A stretch of DNA of 64,000 bases from Caballeronia sp031450805 (GCF_031450805.1 NZ_JARTVY010000001.1:2542001-2606000), one strand, 5' to 3'; shown: positions 1 to 8,817, counted from the first letter of the stretch. The notes: a model not told the origin generated them from the sequence alone. Numbers and translations: made by a program.

Positions 1-16
1 TTTGCATGCGGTACAA

Positions 17-35
17 CCTCCACGTTCCGTGGAGG
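17..35 (-). terminator. Hairpin just downstream of bamC
   Basis: Perfect 8-bp inverted repeat CCTCCACG/CGTGGAGG with a 3-nt loop, ending 6 bases past the bamC stop codon. On the minus strand it is followed by only a weak T run (TTGT), so it may be a weak terminator or an mRNA 3'-end stabiliser. Confidence 0.5.
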
Positions 36-41
36 AGTCGC

Positions 42-1247
42 TCAGCTGATCTGGCCCGCGAGCAACGCCATGATCTGACGCGCTTGCGGCGACGAATCCA
101 CTTCGCCCTTGTCGTCGACGATAGCGACCCGCGTTTGCGCTTCCGTGATCGCCCGCACATTTACCTGATACTGCTTCGCCACGATTTCCTTGCGGCCGTG
201 GAAGACCTGGCTCCAGAAGCCCTGCTCGCGTGCGGATTTGTCGTTCGGGTCCACGTAGCGGACGTAATAGACGCCGCGCGCGCGGTCGCGGTCGTCCACC
301 GTGAAGCTCGCGCGATCCAGCGCCATGCCCACGCGCAGCCAGGCGCGGTCATACGCTTCGGGCAGCGTCAGTTGCGCCGACGTGGCTTCCGGCACCGTCT
401 CGTTGCGGATCGCGCTGTTTCCGGCGTTGGCCGCGTTCTGTGCGGCCACGGCGGCGGCTTTCGAATCGCCGCCCTTGGCCGGTCGCGCTTTGGCTGCATT
501 CGCCGATGGCGCGCTCACATCCGCCGCGCCCGATGCCGTGCGCGAATCCGCCATTGCCAGCGACGACATCAGCCGCTTCAGATATTCGTTCTCCAGCGCG
601 GGATCGTTCGGCCGTGCCTGCCACTGGCTGGAGTCGTTATTGACGCCCGTGAGGGCCTCGCGCATGCCCTTCTGGCTGATGAACACGTAGGTGCCGCCGG
701 TGGGCGCGGCTTCGAGACGCGTGCGGTACTTGTTGCGCTCGGCGGTGACATACGAGTTGCCGGTGGCTTTCGCGAGCGTGTCGCGGATCAGGCCGTCCGA
801 AATCTGCGGATGCGTTTCGTTCCAGTCCGTTTCCATCACGCCCTTGTCGCGCGAATCGACTACGAGCAGAAAGCCCTGCTCTTGCCAGAAGCGGCGAACT
901 TGCGGCCAGACCTGATCCGGCGCGCGGCCGTCGATGACGAGCCAGCGTTCCGCGCCGTCGCGCTGAATGCGCATGCCTGATACGGGCGGCACGACGGTCG
1001 GCGCGTTCGGCGCGACTTTCTGAACCTGCTGGAGGTCGGAGAGCGATGCCTGCCCGCTTTGCGGCGGAAGCGAGCGCTGATCGCCCGCTTCGTCGAGAAG
1101 GTTCGGCGGAACGGCGAGCGACGACTGCTTCGAGCGCTGGTCGCTCTTGTAATTGATCGCGGTGGGGGAAGACGTGCCGCATCCCGCCACGATCCCGGCC
1201 ACCGTCAAAAGCGCAGCCATCCGCTTGGTCACACGAAAATCTGTCAT
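42..1247 (-). CDS. bamC: Outer membrane protein assembly factor BamC (NlpB lipoprotein)
   Basis: BamC is a lipoprotein of the BAM complex, which inserts beta-barrel proteins into the outer membrane. The 401-residue product has a short hydrophobic signal (about residues 10-22) ending in a lipobox IVAGC, with the acylated Cys at residue 23. It continues with the unstructured N-terminal segment typical of BamC and two related alpha/beta domains (about 90-210 and 290-400), joined by an Ala/Lys/Ser-rich linker of low complexity. That linker makes the protein longer than E. coli BamC (344 aa). It is the last gene on its strand here. In many Burkholderiaceae dapA precedes bamC, but here the 5' neighbour is a divergent DUF2844 gene. 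Confidence 0.88.
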   Translation of the reverse strand: MTDFRVTKRMAALLTVAGIVAGCGTSSPTAINYKSDQRSKQSSLAVPPNLLDEAGDQRSLPPQSGQASLSDLQQVQKVAPNAPTVVPPVSGMRIQRDGAERWLVIDGRAPDQVWPQVRRFWQEQGFLLVVDSRDKGVMETDWNETHPQISDGLIRDTLAKATGNSYVTAERNKYRTRLEAAPTGGTYVFISQKGMREALTGVNNDSSQWQARPNDPALENEYLKRLMSSLAMADSRTASGAADVSAPSANAAKARPAKGGDSKAAAVAAQNAANAGNSAIRNETVPEATSAQLTLPEAYDRAWLRVGMALDRASFTVDDRDRARGVYYVRYVDPNDKSAREQGFWSQVFHGRKEIVAKQYQVNVRAITEAQTRVAIVDDKGEVDSSPQARQIMALLAGQIS

Positions 1248-1666
1248 GTCTGGAAAGTCCTTCCGCTACGCCACGGCGTTCGCCCGTGGATCAACCCAGC
1301 ATTTTACCGGTCCGGCGGACCGCCGTGCAAAAAGAGGCATCGAGGGCGGCGCATGACCCGCATGTCGTCGAACGCTGCGCTTGATCAGCCGAAAACGGCG
1401 ATGCACTGGCTGTCAGCAGTTCACGATGCAACACCGCCTGACGAGTGATGCTTTCCGCCCGATTTTGACAATTTATGACAGTCGCGACAAATCATCGCCG
1501 CTTCCCGTTCGAACGCACGCAACCCCTTGTTTTATAGACGCTTCTTTCGCTTGCAACGCACTTTCCCAGCGGCGCAAACGACACGGCACCCCCGCCTCCC
1601 TGTGTCCCATTCATCCTAAAATTCAATCTCAAAAATAGGAATAATCCCAAGAAGTCGGAGAGCAAA
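1248..1666. promoter_or_regulatory. Divergent intergenic region between bamC and DUF2844
   Basis: This gene-free stretch has visibly lower GC in its right half. It holds a TTGACA hexamer at 1465-1470 on the plus strand, but no good -10 at 16-18 bases spacing. A TAAAAT at 1617-1622 could be a -10 for the rightward genes, without a matching -35. An SD-like GGAG at 1658-1661 precedes the ATG at 1667. Short ORFs that cross the region have no ribosome binding site and look like noise. Confidence 0.4.
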
Positions 1667-2134
1667 ATGAAGAAGTTAAGACATCCTCATCGCGTAGCCG
1701 GGGCCGCCATCGCGATGACAATCCTGTCGGGCGTGAGTCCGCTGTCGCATGCACAACTCGGCGCGACGGGGCGCACCGCGGACGCATCCGACGGAGCGGT
1801 CGTCAACCGTTCCGGGAGCGGGCTCGTGACTTACCGCGAGACGACCGACGCGCATGGCGTCGCCGTGCGGCAGTACGTCGATTCGACGGGCGCCGTGTAC
1901 GCCGTGTCCTGGCGCGGCCCCGCGATGCCCGACGTGCAGGCGCTGCTCGGCGCGTATTTCCAGCGCTTCAGGGAGGCCGCGAACGCGTCCGCCGGCGATG
2001 CGGGCCTGCACACGTCGCGCGTGATGGATGGCGAACTCGTCGTTGAAAATCGCACGCGGCTGCGCGAGTTCAGCGGCCGCGCGTGGCTCGCGAGCGCGCT
2101 GCCGCCGGCCGTATCCGCTGCGGACATCGAATGA
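1667..2134 (+). CDS. DUF2844 secreted protein
   Basis: This 155-residue protein has a classical Sec signal peptide: a basic start MKKLRHPHR, a hydrophobic core to about residue 25 and a probable cut after SHA near residue 29. The mature part is small and Gly/Ala-rich with a short conserved-looking core (around WRGPAMPDVQALLG), which fits the DUF2844 family of uncharacterised periplasmic or secreted proteins. GGAG 5 bases before the ATG supports the start. The next gene, a DUF3443 lipoprotein, starts 17 bases after the stop codon, so the two are almost certainly co-transcribed. Function unknown; given its neighbour, it could be a substrate, chaperone or inhibitor of a surface protease (inference). 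Confidence 0.8.
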   Translation: MKKLRHPHRVAGAAIAMTILSGVSPLSHAQLGATGRTADASDGAVVNRSGSGLVTYRETTDAHGVAVRQYVDSTGAVYAVSWRGPAMPDVQALLGAYFQRFREAANASAGDAGLHTSRVMDGELVVENRTRLREFSGRAWLASALPPAVSAADIE

Positions 2135-2151
2135 GCGCGGGGAGACCAACC

Positions 2152-3429
2152 ATGATCATCCGCAAGCTACTTTGCGTGCCCGCGATCGCCCTTTGCGTCC
2201 TGCTTCACGGATGCGGCGGCGGTGGCGGTTCGGACGCCGGCTCACCCACGCCGGCCAGCACGCCGACGGCAGCAAGCACTCCTGCGGCAGCCAGCGCGCC
2301 GGTCGCAGCGAGCGCGCCGGCGCCCGCCAGCAACGTCGTCACGCAGTCGACGACGCTCAACGTGCATCCGATCCGCGTCACCGCGCTCGCGAACGGCACC
2401 CGCAACATGCTGCAAACGAGCGTGACGCTCTGCGTGCCCGGTACCGACACCTGCCAGACCATCGACAACATCCAGGTCGATACCGGCTCGCAAGGTCTGC
2501 GCGTGCTCGCATCGGCGCTGAATCCGTCGATTGCGCTGCCGATCGTCGCCGGCAACACGGCAAACACGGCAATGGCGGAATGCTCCGTGTTCGGCTCCGG
2601 TTATACGTGGGGCGCGGTGCGACAGGCCGACATCAGGCTCGCTGGCCACGTCGCGCGTTCGACATCGGTTCAGTTGATCGCCGATACCGCCGTGCCCGGC
2701 GCGGCGGCCGATTGCAGCCAGTCGGGCCTGCCGATGCTCGATGCGGCGAAGCTGCGTGGCAACGGCATTCTCGGCGTCGGCCCGTTCACTGCCGACTGCG
2801 GCGGTGGCTGCGCGAATTCCGCGATGCCGCGCTGGTACTACAGCTGTACGTCGGCGGCCTGCTCGCCGAGCGCGCTCGCGGCTGCGCAGCAAGTGACCAA
2901 TCCGATCGCGCGCTTCGCCGCCGATAACAACGGCGTCCTGATCGATCTGCCCGCCGTGCCGCCGGAGGGCGCATCGTCGGTGGCGGGAACGATGACGTTC
3001 GGCATCGGATCGCAGGCGAACAATCTGCTCGGCGCAGCGACCGTGCTGAAGTCCAGTTCGATCACGGGTTTCGTATCGACGAGCTTCAGCGGCAGCCAGT
3101 ACGGATCGAGCTTCATCGATAGCGGATCGAACGGACTCTTCTTTCCGTCGGCGACGCTTGCGACGTGCGGCGTATGGTTCTGCCCGGCGACGACGCAGGC
3201 GCTGAACGCGACACTCAGTTCGACGACCGGCGTGACCGCCGACGTATCGTTCAGCGTCGCGAAATCGACGACGCTCTTCGCGACAGGCAATTACGCGTTC
3301 AACAATCTCGCAGGGCCTGCGAACGGCTTCTTCGACTGGGGATTGCCGTTCTTCTATGGCAGGCGCGTGTTCACCGCGCTCGAGGGACGCCCGACGCCGG
3401 CGGGAACGGGGCCGTACTACGCGTTCTAG
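2152..3429 (+). CDS. DUF3443 lipoprotein with pepsin-like aspartic protease landmarks
   Basis: The start at 2152 gives MIIRK, a lipoprotein signal with lipobox LLHGC (Cys21), then Gly6 and a 30-residue Ala/Pro/Ser/Thr linker to about residue 60. An earlier in-frame ATG at 2083 would overlap DUF2844 and destroy the signal, so it is rejected. The 425-residue product matches the usual length of DUF3443 proteins, which have no assigned function. The folded part shows DTGS at 110-113 (in VDTGSQGLRV), NGILGVG at 204-210, DSGS at 323-326 (in FIDSGSNGLFF) and a C-terminal WGLPFFYGRRVFTAL at 396-410. This is the order and spacing of the two catalytic Asp motifs, the flap-side GILGLG and the final LGDxFxRxxYxxFD block of family A1 pepsins. 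About ten Cys suggest disulfides outside the cytoplasm. The protease role is inference from motifs. Confidence 0.85.
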   Translation: MIIRKLLCVPAIALCVLLHGCGGGGGSDAGSPTPASTPTAASTPAAASAPVAASAPAPASNVVTQSTTLNVHPIRVTALANGTRNMLQTSVTLCVPGTDTCQTIDNIQVDTGSQGLRVLASALNPSIALPIVAGNTANTAMAECSVFGSGYTWGAVRQADIRLAGHVARSTSVQLIADTAVPGAAADCSQSGLPMLDAAKLRGNGILGVGPFTADCGGGCANSAMPRWYYSCTSAACSPSALAAAQQVTNPIARFAADNNGVLIDLPAVPPEGASSVAGTMTFGIGSQANNLLGAATVLKSSSITGFVSTSFSGSQYGSSFIDSGSNGLFFPSATLATCGVWFCPATTQALNATLSSTTGVTADVSFSVAKSTTLFATGNYAFNNLAGPANGFFDWGLPFFYGRRVFTALEGRPTPAGTGPYYAF

Positions 3430-3435
3430 ACGCGC

Positions 3436-3470
3436 GAAAGCCGTCTTTCTGACATCGAAAGACGGCTTTC
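3436..3470. terminator. Bidirectional terminator between DUF3443 and pcaC
   Basis: Perfect 13-bp inverted repeat (3436-3448 with 3458-3470, 9-nt loop). The stem starts GAAAG and ends CTTTC, giving A- and T-rich flanks in both directions. It sits between two convergent genes, so it can stop both transcripts. Confidence 0.85.
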
Positions 3471-3513
3471 TTCACGAGCCGACGAGCCGACGACCCGACG
3501 ACCCGCCGAGCGC

Positions 3514-3906
3514 TTACTGCCCGCCCGCCTTGCTTTCCTCGTCGAAAATCTTCTGCGCCAGATGGAACGCCGAGTTGGCCGCCGGCACGCCGCAATAGAC
3601 GCCCGTCTGCAACAGCACTTCCTTGATCTCGTCCTGCGTCACGCCGTTGTTCTTCGCGGCGCGCAAGTGCAGCGCGAGTTCTTCGCTACGGTTGAGCGCA
3701 ACCATCATCGCGATGGTAATGAGGCTGCGCGTGTGGCGCGGCAGACCGTCGCGCGTCCAGATTTCGCCCCAGGCATAGCGCGTGATGAAGTCCTGGAATT
3801 CGGTCGTCAGTTCCGTGCGATTCGCGAGCGACCGGTCCACGTGCGCGTCGGACAGCACGGCGCGGCGCACCTTCATGCCGGCTTCGTAGCGTTCGTCGTC
3901 AGTCAT
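3514..3906 (-). CDS. pcaC: 4-carboxymuconolactone decarboxylase
   Basis: PcaC removes CO2 from gamma-carboxymuconolactone to give beta-ketoadipate enol-lactone in protocatechuate catabolism. The product is 130 residues, the usual size of stand-alone PcaC, and carries the family core: WTRDGLPRHTRSLITIAM near 50-68, and the AhpD/CMD-type helix pair with HLRAAKNNG and VYCGVPAANSAFH. The start MTDDERYE is chosen because its ATG overlaps the pcaD stop codon by 4 bases (ATGA), a sign of translational coupling. The longer open frame upstream only reads through pcaD in another frame. Last gene of the pcaIJFBDC run, followed by a strong terminator. Confidence 0.96.
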   Translation of the reverse strand: MTDDERYEAGMKVRRAVLSDAHVDRSLANRTELTTEFQDFITRYAWGEIWTRDGLPRHTRSLITIAMMVALNRSEELALHLRAAKNNGVTQDEIKEVLLQTGVYCGVPAANSAFHLAQKIFDEESKAGGQ

Positions 3907-4697
3907 TGTGCTTCTCCGAGAAAGTCCAGCACGGCGCGCGTGTACGCCTCGCGCTTTTCGATGTTCGACAGATGCGCCGCGTCCAGTTCGACGTAGCGCG
4001 AGCCTCCGATATACGCGGCCAGTTCGCGGCCCTGCTCGGCCGTCGTCGACAGGTCGTGCGTGCCCGCGATCACGAGCACCGCCAGGGCGATGGTCTTCGC
4101 TTCGTCGCGCAGATCGGCGTCGCGGATGGCTTCGCAATTCGATGCGTAGCCGTCGCCCGACGTGTGACGGAATACATCGCGGATATTGGCGAGCGCGAGC
4201 GGCTCACGCTCGATGAACGGCGCGGTGAACCAGCGGGCGATGACGGCATCGGTGAGCGCGGCCATCCCGCCTGATTCGCGCGCTTTCGCGGCGCGCGGGG
4301 TCCACAGGGCGTCCGATCCGATCAGCGCCGCCGTGTTCGACAGCACCATGCGGGAAAAGCGCTGCGGATGGCGCGCGGCGAGACCGATGCCGGTCAGCCC
4401 GCCCATCGACAGGCCGCAGTAGTTCGCGCGCTCGATGCCGAGATGATCCATCAGGCCGATTACATCGCCGATCAGCTGGTCGATGGTGTACGGGCCTTGC
4501 GGCGCATCTGAATGACCGTGACCGCGCGTGTCGTACCGCACGACGCGATAGTGCTGCGCGAACGCTTCGATTTGCGGCGTCCACATCGACACATCCGCGC
4601 CGAGCGAGTTCGACAGCACGAGCCAGGGCGCAGCGTCGCCGGCCGTCGAGTCGATGCGATAGTGGATGCGGGTTCCGTTTACAGCGGCGAGTGGCAT
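3903..4697 (-). CDS. pcaD: 3-oxoadipate enol-lactonase (alpha/beta hydrolase)
   Basis: PcaD hydrolyses beta-ketoadipate enol-lactone to beta-ketoadipate. The 264-residue alpha/beta hydrolase has the nucleophile elbow GLSMGG with Ser97, an acid residue on a later strand (GTHDLS) and the catalytic His in DAAHLSN near residue 245. The start MPLAAVNG is supported by AGGAG about 11 bases upstream. A longer frame beginning at 4799 runs into pcaB and is rejected. It lies 40 bases after pcaB and overlaps pcaC by 4 bases. Many bacteria fuse pcaD and pcaC into pcaL; here they are separate. Confidence 0.95.
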   Translation of the reverse strand: MPLAAVNGTRIHYRIDSTAGDAAPWLVLSNSLGADVSMWTPQIEAFAQHYRVVRYDTRGHGHSDAPQGPYTIDQLIGDVIGLMDHLGIERANYCGLSMGGLTGIGLAARHPQRFSRMVLSNTAALIGSDALWTPRAAKARESGGMAALTDAVIARWFTAPFIEREPLALANIRDVFRHTSGDGYASNCEAIRDADLRDEAKTIALAVLVIAGTHDLSTTAEQGRELAAYIGGSRYVELDAAHLSNIEKREAYTRAVLDFLGEAQ

Positions 4698-4737
4698 GTT
4701 GGTGATGCTCCTTCGGGTTGGGATGGCGCAGGCGCCG

Positions 4738-6096
4738 TCATGCGCTCGCGCGATGCTGCCCGAGCGCGGCATCGACGAAGGCCTGCGCCTGACCGACATA
4801 ATTGGCCGGGTCGAGCAAGGGCTTCAGTTGCTCGGGCGATAGGTGGCGCGCGACGGTTTCATCCGCGGCGAGAACGTCGTACAGCGATTGCCCGCTCGCG
4901 ACCGCCGCCTTCGATGCGCGCTCGACGAGCTTGTGCGCATCCATCCGGCCGATGGCGTCGCCGAGCGCGAGCATCACCGCTTCGCCGAGGACGAGTCCGT
5001 TGGTCGCGTTCAGGTTCGCGGCGAGGCGATCGACATTCACCTCCAGGCCCGGCACGATACCCATCACGTTCGCAAGCGCGCCGGCGGTCAAGCGCGCCAG
5101 ATCGGGCAGCGCTTCCCATTCGGCCTGCCAGCCGCCGAGCGCGCGTTCGTGTTCCTGGACCATGCCGGCGAAGATCGTCGCGACGAGGTTCGGCGCACGC
5201 GTCGCCGCCGTCAGCACGGCTGCGCAGCCGACCGGATTGCGCTTGTGCGGCATCGTCGACGAACCGCCCTTGCCTGCCGCCGCCGGCTCGGCCACTTCGC
5301 CGAGTTCGGTCTGCATCATCAGCGAGATGTCGCGCGCGATCTTGCCGAGCGTGCCCGTCAGCATGCCGAAGAAAGAAGCGGCTTCCGCGATGCGATCGCG
5401 CTGCGTGTGCCACGGCAGTGCGGGCAACGCGAGACGAAGATCGTCGGCAAGCGCCTGCGCAACCGGCAGCGCCTTGTCGCGCAGGCTCGCGAGCGTGCCC
5501 GCCGCGCCGCCGAACTGCAGCACGAGCGCGCGCTCGCGCAAGTCGGCGAGACGCGTGCGATGGCGCGTGATCGCATCCAGCCATTGCGCGAACTTGAGGC
5601 CGAGCGTGATCGGCAGCGCCTGCTGCAGCCACGTGCGGCCGATCATCGGCGTCGCGCGATGCGTCTGTGCCTGCGTGGCGAGCGACGCGGCGAGCGCGCG
5701 CAGGTCGGCATCGAGCAGGTCGAGGGCGGCGCGAAGCTGAAGCACGACGCCCGTATCGATGATGTCCTGGCTCGTCGCGCCCCAGTGCACGTACTTCGCG
5801 GCCTGTTCGTCGCTCGCCTTCACCACCGCTGTCAGTTGCCTGACGAGCGGGATCGCGAGATTGCCGCCCGCGGCCGCGCCGGTCATCAGCGCGGCCGCGT
5901 CGATGGTGTCGGCGCTGCACGCGGCGACGATCGCATCCACCGCGCTCGCCGGAATCACGCCCGCTTTGGCCGACGCCCGCGCGAGCGCGGCTTCGACGTC
6001 GAGCATCGCCTGAACGGTCGCGCGCGGCGACCAGACCGCATTGGCTTCGGCGCTTCCGCAGATCAGATCGGTAAGCCGTCCGGTCGATGAAAACAT
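4738..6096 (-). CDS. pcaB: 3-carboxy-cis,cis-muconate cycloisomerase
   Basis: PcaB cyclises beta-carboxymuconate to gamma-carboxymuconolactone. The 452-residue protein belongs to the fumarase/aspartase superfamily: WGATSQDIIDTG near 105-116 and the signature SSTMPHKRNP at 279-288, the flexible loop with the catalytic Ser. Length is normal for proteobacterial PcaB. It starts only 4 bases after the pcaF stop codon, so it is co-transcribed. The ring-cleavage genes pcaGH, which make its substrate, are not in the window and must lie elsewhere. Confidence 0.95.
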   Translation of the reverse strand: MFSSTGRLTDLICGSAEANAVWSPRATVQAMLDVEAALARASAKAGVIPASAVDAIVAACSADTIDAAALMTGAAAGGNLAIPLVRQLTAVVKASDEQAAKYVHWGATSQDIIDTGVVLQLRAALDLLDADLRALAASLATQAQTHRATPMIGRTWLQQALPITLGLKFAQWLDAITRHRTRLADLRERALVLQFGGAAGTLASLRDKALPVAQALADDLRLALPALPWHTQRDRIAEAASFFGMLTGTLGKIARDISLMMQTELGEVAEPAAAGKGGSSTMPHKRNPVGCAAVLTAATRAPNLVATIFAGMVQEHERALGGWQAEWEALPDLARLTAGALANVMGIVPGLEVNVDRLAANLNATNGLVLGEAVMLALGDAIGRMDAHKLVERASKAAVASGQSLYDVLAADETVARHLSPEQLKPLLDPANYVGQAQAFVDAALGQHRASA

Positions 6097-6100
6097 GAGC

Positions 6101-7303
6101 TCAGACCCGCTCGATGATCATCGCGATGCCCTGTCCCACGCCGATGCACATCGTGCAAAGCGCGTAGCGCCCGCCGGTGCGGTGCAGCTGGTACGTCGCC
6201 GCCGTCACGAGCCGCGCGCCGGACGCGCCGAGCGGATGACCGAGCGCGATCGCGCCGCCGTTCGGATTCACGCGGGCGTCGTCATCGGCGACGCCGAGCA
6301 TGCGCAGCACCGCGAGCCCTTGCGACGCGAAGGCTTCGTTCAGCTCGATCACATCCATCTGGTCGATGGTCATGCCGAGGCGCGCAAGCAGCTTCTGCGA
6401 TGCCGGCGCCGGACCGATACCCATCACGCGCGGAGGAACGCCCGCCGTCGCCATGCCGAGAATGCGCGCGCGCGGCGTGAGGCCGTGACGCTTCGCGTTT
6501 TCTTCGTCGGCGATCAGCATTGCCACCGCGCCGTCGTTGACGCCCGACGCATTGCCGGCCGTCACCGAACCATCGGGACGCACGACGCCCTTCAGCTTCG
6601 CGAGCGCTTCGAGGCTCGTTTCACGCGGATGCTCGTCCTGCGTGACGACGATCGCATCGCCCTTCTTCTGCGCGATCGTGACCGGCGTGATTTCCTGCGC
6701 GAGCGTGCCGTCCTTCTGCGCGCGCGACGCCTTCTGCTGCGAGCGCAGCGCGAACGCATCCTGATCGGCGCGGCTGACCTTGTAATCGTCGGCGACGTTC
6801 TCGGCGGTTTCGGGCATCGAATCGACGCCGTATTGCTTCTTCATCAGCGGATTGACGAAGCGCCAGCCGATGGTCGTATCGAAAATCTCCGCCTGGCGCG
6901 AGAAGGCGGTCGCGGCCTTGCCCATCACGAACGGCGCGCGGCTCATGCTTTCGACGCCGCCCGCGATCAGCAAGCCGGCTTCGCCCGATTTGACCGCCCG
7001 CGCCGCGATGCCGACCGCATCCATGCCCGAGCCGCACAGGCGATTCACCGTCGAACCGGGCGTGCCGACCGGCAGCCCCGCGAGCAGCGCCGACATGCGC
7101 GCGACGTTGCGATTGTCTTCGCCTGCCTGGTTCGCGCAGCCGTAAATGACTTCCTCGACCGCTTCCCAGTCCACTTCCTTGTTGCGCTCGACGAGCGCGC
7201 GCAGCGGCACCGCGCCGAGATCGTCGGCACGCACGGACGACAGCGCGCCGGCATAGCGGCCGATCGGCGTGCGGATCGCATCACATACGAAGGCTTCTTT
7301 CAT
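6101..7303 (-). CDS. pcaF: 3-oxoadipyl-CoA thiolase
   Basis: PcaF cleaves beta-ketoadipyl-CoA with CoA to succinyl-CoA and acetyl-CoA, the last step of the pathway. The 400-residue product has the thiolase nucleophile in NRLCGSGMDAV (Cys90), the His of GGAIALGHPLGASG near 350 and the second Cys in CTMCIGVGQG near 386. The start MKEAFVCDAIRTPIGRY matches thiolase N termini; a longer frame to 7420 overlaps pcaJ and has no support. It sits between pcaJ (28-base gap) and pcaB. Confidence 0.97.
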   Translation of the reverse strand: MKEAFVCDAIRTPIGRYAGALSSVRADDLGAVPLRALVERNKEVDWEAVEEVIYGCANQAGEDNRNVARMSALLAGLPVGTPGSTVNRLCGSGMDAVGIAARAVKSGEAGLLIAGGVESMSRAPFVMGKAATAFSRQAEIFDTTIGWRFVNPLMKKQYGVDSMPETAENVADDYKVSRADQDAFALRSQQKASRAQKDGTLAQEITPVTIAQKKGDAIVVTQDEHPRETSLEALAKLKGVVRPDGSVTAGNASGVNDGAVAMLIADEENAKRHGLTPRARILGMATAGVPPRVMGIGPAPASQKLLARLGMTIDQMDVIELNEAFASQGLAVLRMLGVADDDARVNPNGGAIALGHPLGASGARLVTAATYQLHRTGGRYALCTMCIGVGQGIAMIIERV

Positions 7304-7331
7304 CGCTTGCTCCAGTTTTCGGTAGTGTCTC

Positions 7332-7988
7332 TCAGGCCGCTTCGGAAATCGGCGCGTATTGCAGCGGCACGTTCGCCAGCTTCTGCAGTTCGTCGAACGA
7401 CAGGCCGTCGACAATTTCACGCACGACGAAGCCTTCCGGCGTCACGTCGAACACGGCGAGGTCCGTGTAGACGCGGTCGACGCACTCCACGCCCGTCACC
7501 GGATAGGAACACTCGGCTACGAGCTTGCTTTCGCCCTGCTTGGTGAGCAGTTCCATCATCACGTAGACCTGCTTCGCGCCGATGGCGAGATCCATCGCGC
7601 CGCCGACAGCGGGAATCGCATCGGGCGCGCCGGTATGCCAGTTCGCGAGGTCGCCCCTGGCCGATACCTGAAACGCGCCGAGCACGCAGAAATCGAGATG
7701 GCCGCCGCGCATCATCGCGAACGAATCCGCATGATGGAAGAACGCGCCGCCCGTCAAGAGCGTCACATGCTGCTTGCCGGCGTTGATCAGTTCGTCGTCT
7801 TCCTCGCCCTTCGCGGGCGCGGGGCCCATGCCGAGCAAACCGTTTTCGCTGTGCAGGAAAATTTCGCGATCCGCCGCGAGGTGATTGGCGACGAGGGTCG
7901 GCACGCCGATGCCCAGGTTCACGTACGCGCCTTCCGGAATGTCGGCGGCCACGCGCTTGGCCATTTCGTCACGAGTCAGTTTCTTCAT
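7332..7988 (-). CDS. pcaJ: 3-oxoadipate CoA-transferase subunit B
   Basis: With PcaI this forms the succinyl-CoA:3-oxoadipate CoA-transferase that activates beta-ketoadipate. The 218-residue subunit carries the active-site Glu48 in SENGLLGMG and the LGIGVPTLV segment near 25-33. It is the typical size of the catalytic beta subunit. It follows pcaI by 16 bases with an SD-like AAGGA before the ATG. It resembles ScoB at 24796-25437 but is clearly diverged from it, so the window holds two CoA-transferase pairs. Confidence 0.95.
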   Translation of the reverse strand: MKKLTRDEMAKRVAADIPEGAYVNLGIGVPTLVANHLAADREIFLHSENGLLGMGPAPAKGEEDDELINAGKQHVTLLTGGAFFHHADSFAMMRGGHLDFCVLGAFQVSARGDLANWHTGAPDAIPAVGGAMDLAIGAKQVYVMMELLTKQGESKLVAECSYPVTGVECVDRVYTDLAVFDVTPEGFVVREIVDGLSFDELQKLANVPLQYAPISEAA

Positions 7989-8004
7989 GGCTTTCCGTCC
8001 TTCC

Positions 8005-8697
8005 TCAGGCAGCGAGTTCAGCTTGATGCACGGCTTGCGGCACTTCCACGACGCGCTGCACGAAAATGCCCGGCGTGACGATGTTCTCAGGGTCCAGTTC
8101 GCCGAGCGGCACGACTTTCGACACCTGCACGATGGCGGTCTTCGCGGCGCTCGCCATGATCGGCCCGAAATTGCGCGCCGTCTTACGATAGACCAGATTG
8201 CCCCAGCGGTCGCCCTTATAGGCCTTCACGAGCGCGAAGTCGGCATGCAGCGGCGATTCGAGCACGTAATGCTTGCCGTCGATCTCGCGGGTTTCCTTGC
8301 CTTCCGCGAGCTTCGTGCCGTAACCGGTAGGCGTGAAGAATCCGCCGATGCCCGCGCCCGCCGCGCGAATGCGCTCTGCCAGATTGCCCTGCGGCACGAG
8401 TTCGAGTTCGATTTCGCCCGCGCGATACAGCGCGTCGAACACGTGCGAATCCGTCTGGCGGGGAAACGAGCAGATGATCTTGCGCACGCGCTTCGCCTTG
8501 AGGAGCGCGGCGAGACCGGTGTCGCCGTTTCCTGCGTTATTGTTGACGATGGTCAGATCGCGCGCGCCTTGCTCGATGAGCGCATCGATCAGTTCGGACG
8601 GCATGCCCGCCGTCCCGAAACCGCCGATCATGATGGTAGCGCCATCGTGGACGTCGGCCACCGCCGACGCGAGCGAATCGAAAATCTTGTTGATCAT
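8005..8697 (-). CDS. pcaI: 3-oxoadipate CoA-transferase subunit A
   Basis: This is the alpha subunit of the beta-ketoadipate:succinyl-CoA transferase. The 230-residue product has the CoA-binding glycine motif IMIGGFGTAGMP near 22-33 and NNNAGNGDTGL near 54-64, as expected for type I CoA-transferase alpha subunits. Two starts are possible: an ATG at 8697 (AGGAG 10 bases upstream) or a GTG two codons earlier at 8703 (spacing 4). I prefer the ATG. It is the promoter-proximal gene of the pca run and is transcribed divergently from pcaR. Confidence 0.95.
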   Translation of the reverse strand: MINKIFDSLASAVADVHDGATIMIGGFGTAGMPSELIDALIEQGARDLTIVNNNAGNGDTGLAALLKAKRVRKIICSFPRQTDSHVFDALYRAGEIELELVPQGNLAERIRAAGAGIGGFFTPTGYGTKLAEGKETREIDGKHYVLESPLHADFALVKAYKGDRWGNLVYRKTARNFGPIMASAAKTAIVQVSKVVPLGELDPENIVTPGIFVQRVVEVPQAVHQAELAA

Positions 8698-8817
8698 TTG
8701 CACTCTTCTCCTGTGACCAGAACCGGCTGGTCGCCGCGGTCATCGCCTTTGTGAAGCGGTCAGCGCGTTTCGCGCTCGAAGCCGGGTATACCCGCTGCCG
8801 TGCCCTCTTGCATCGGA

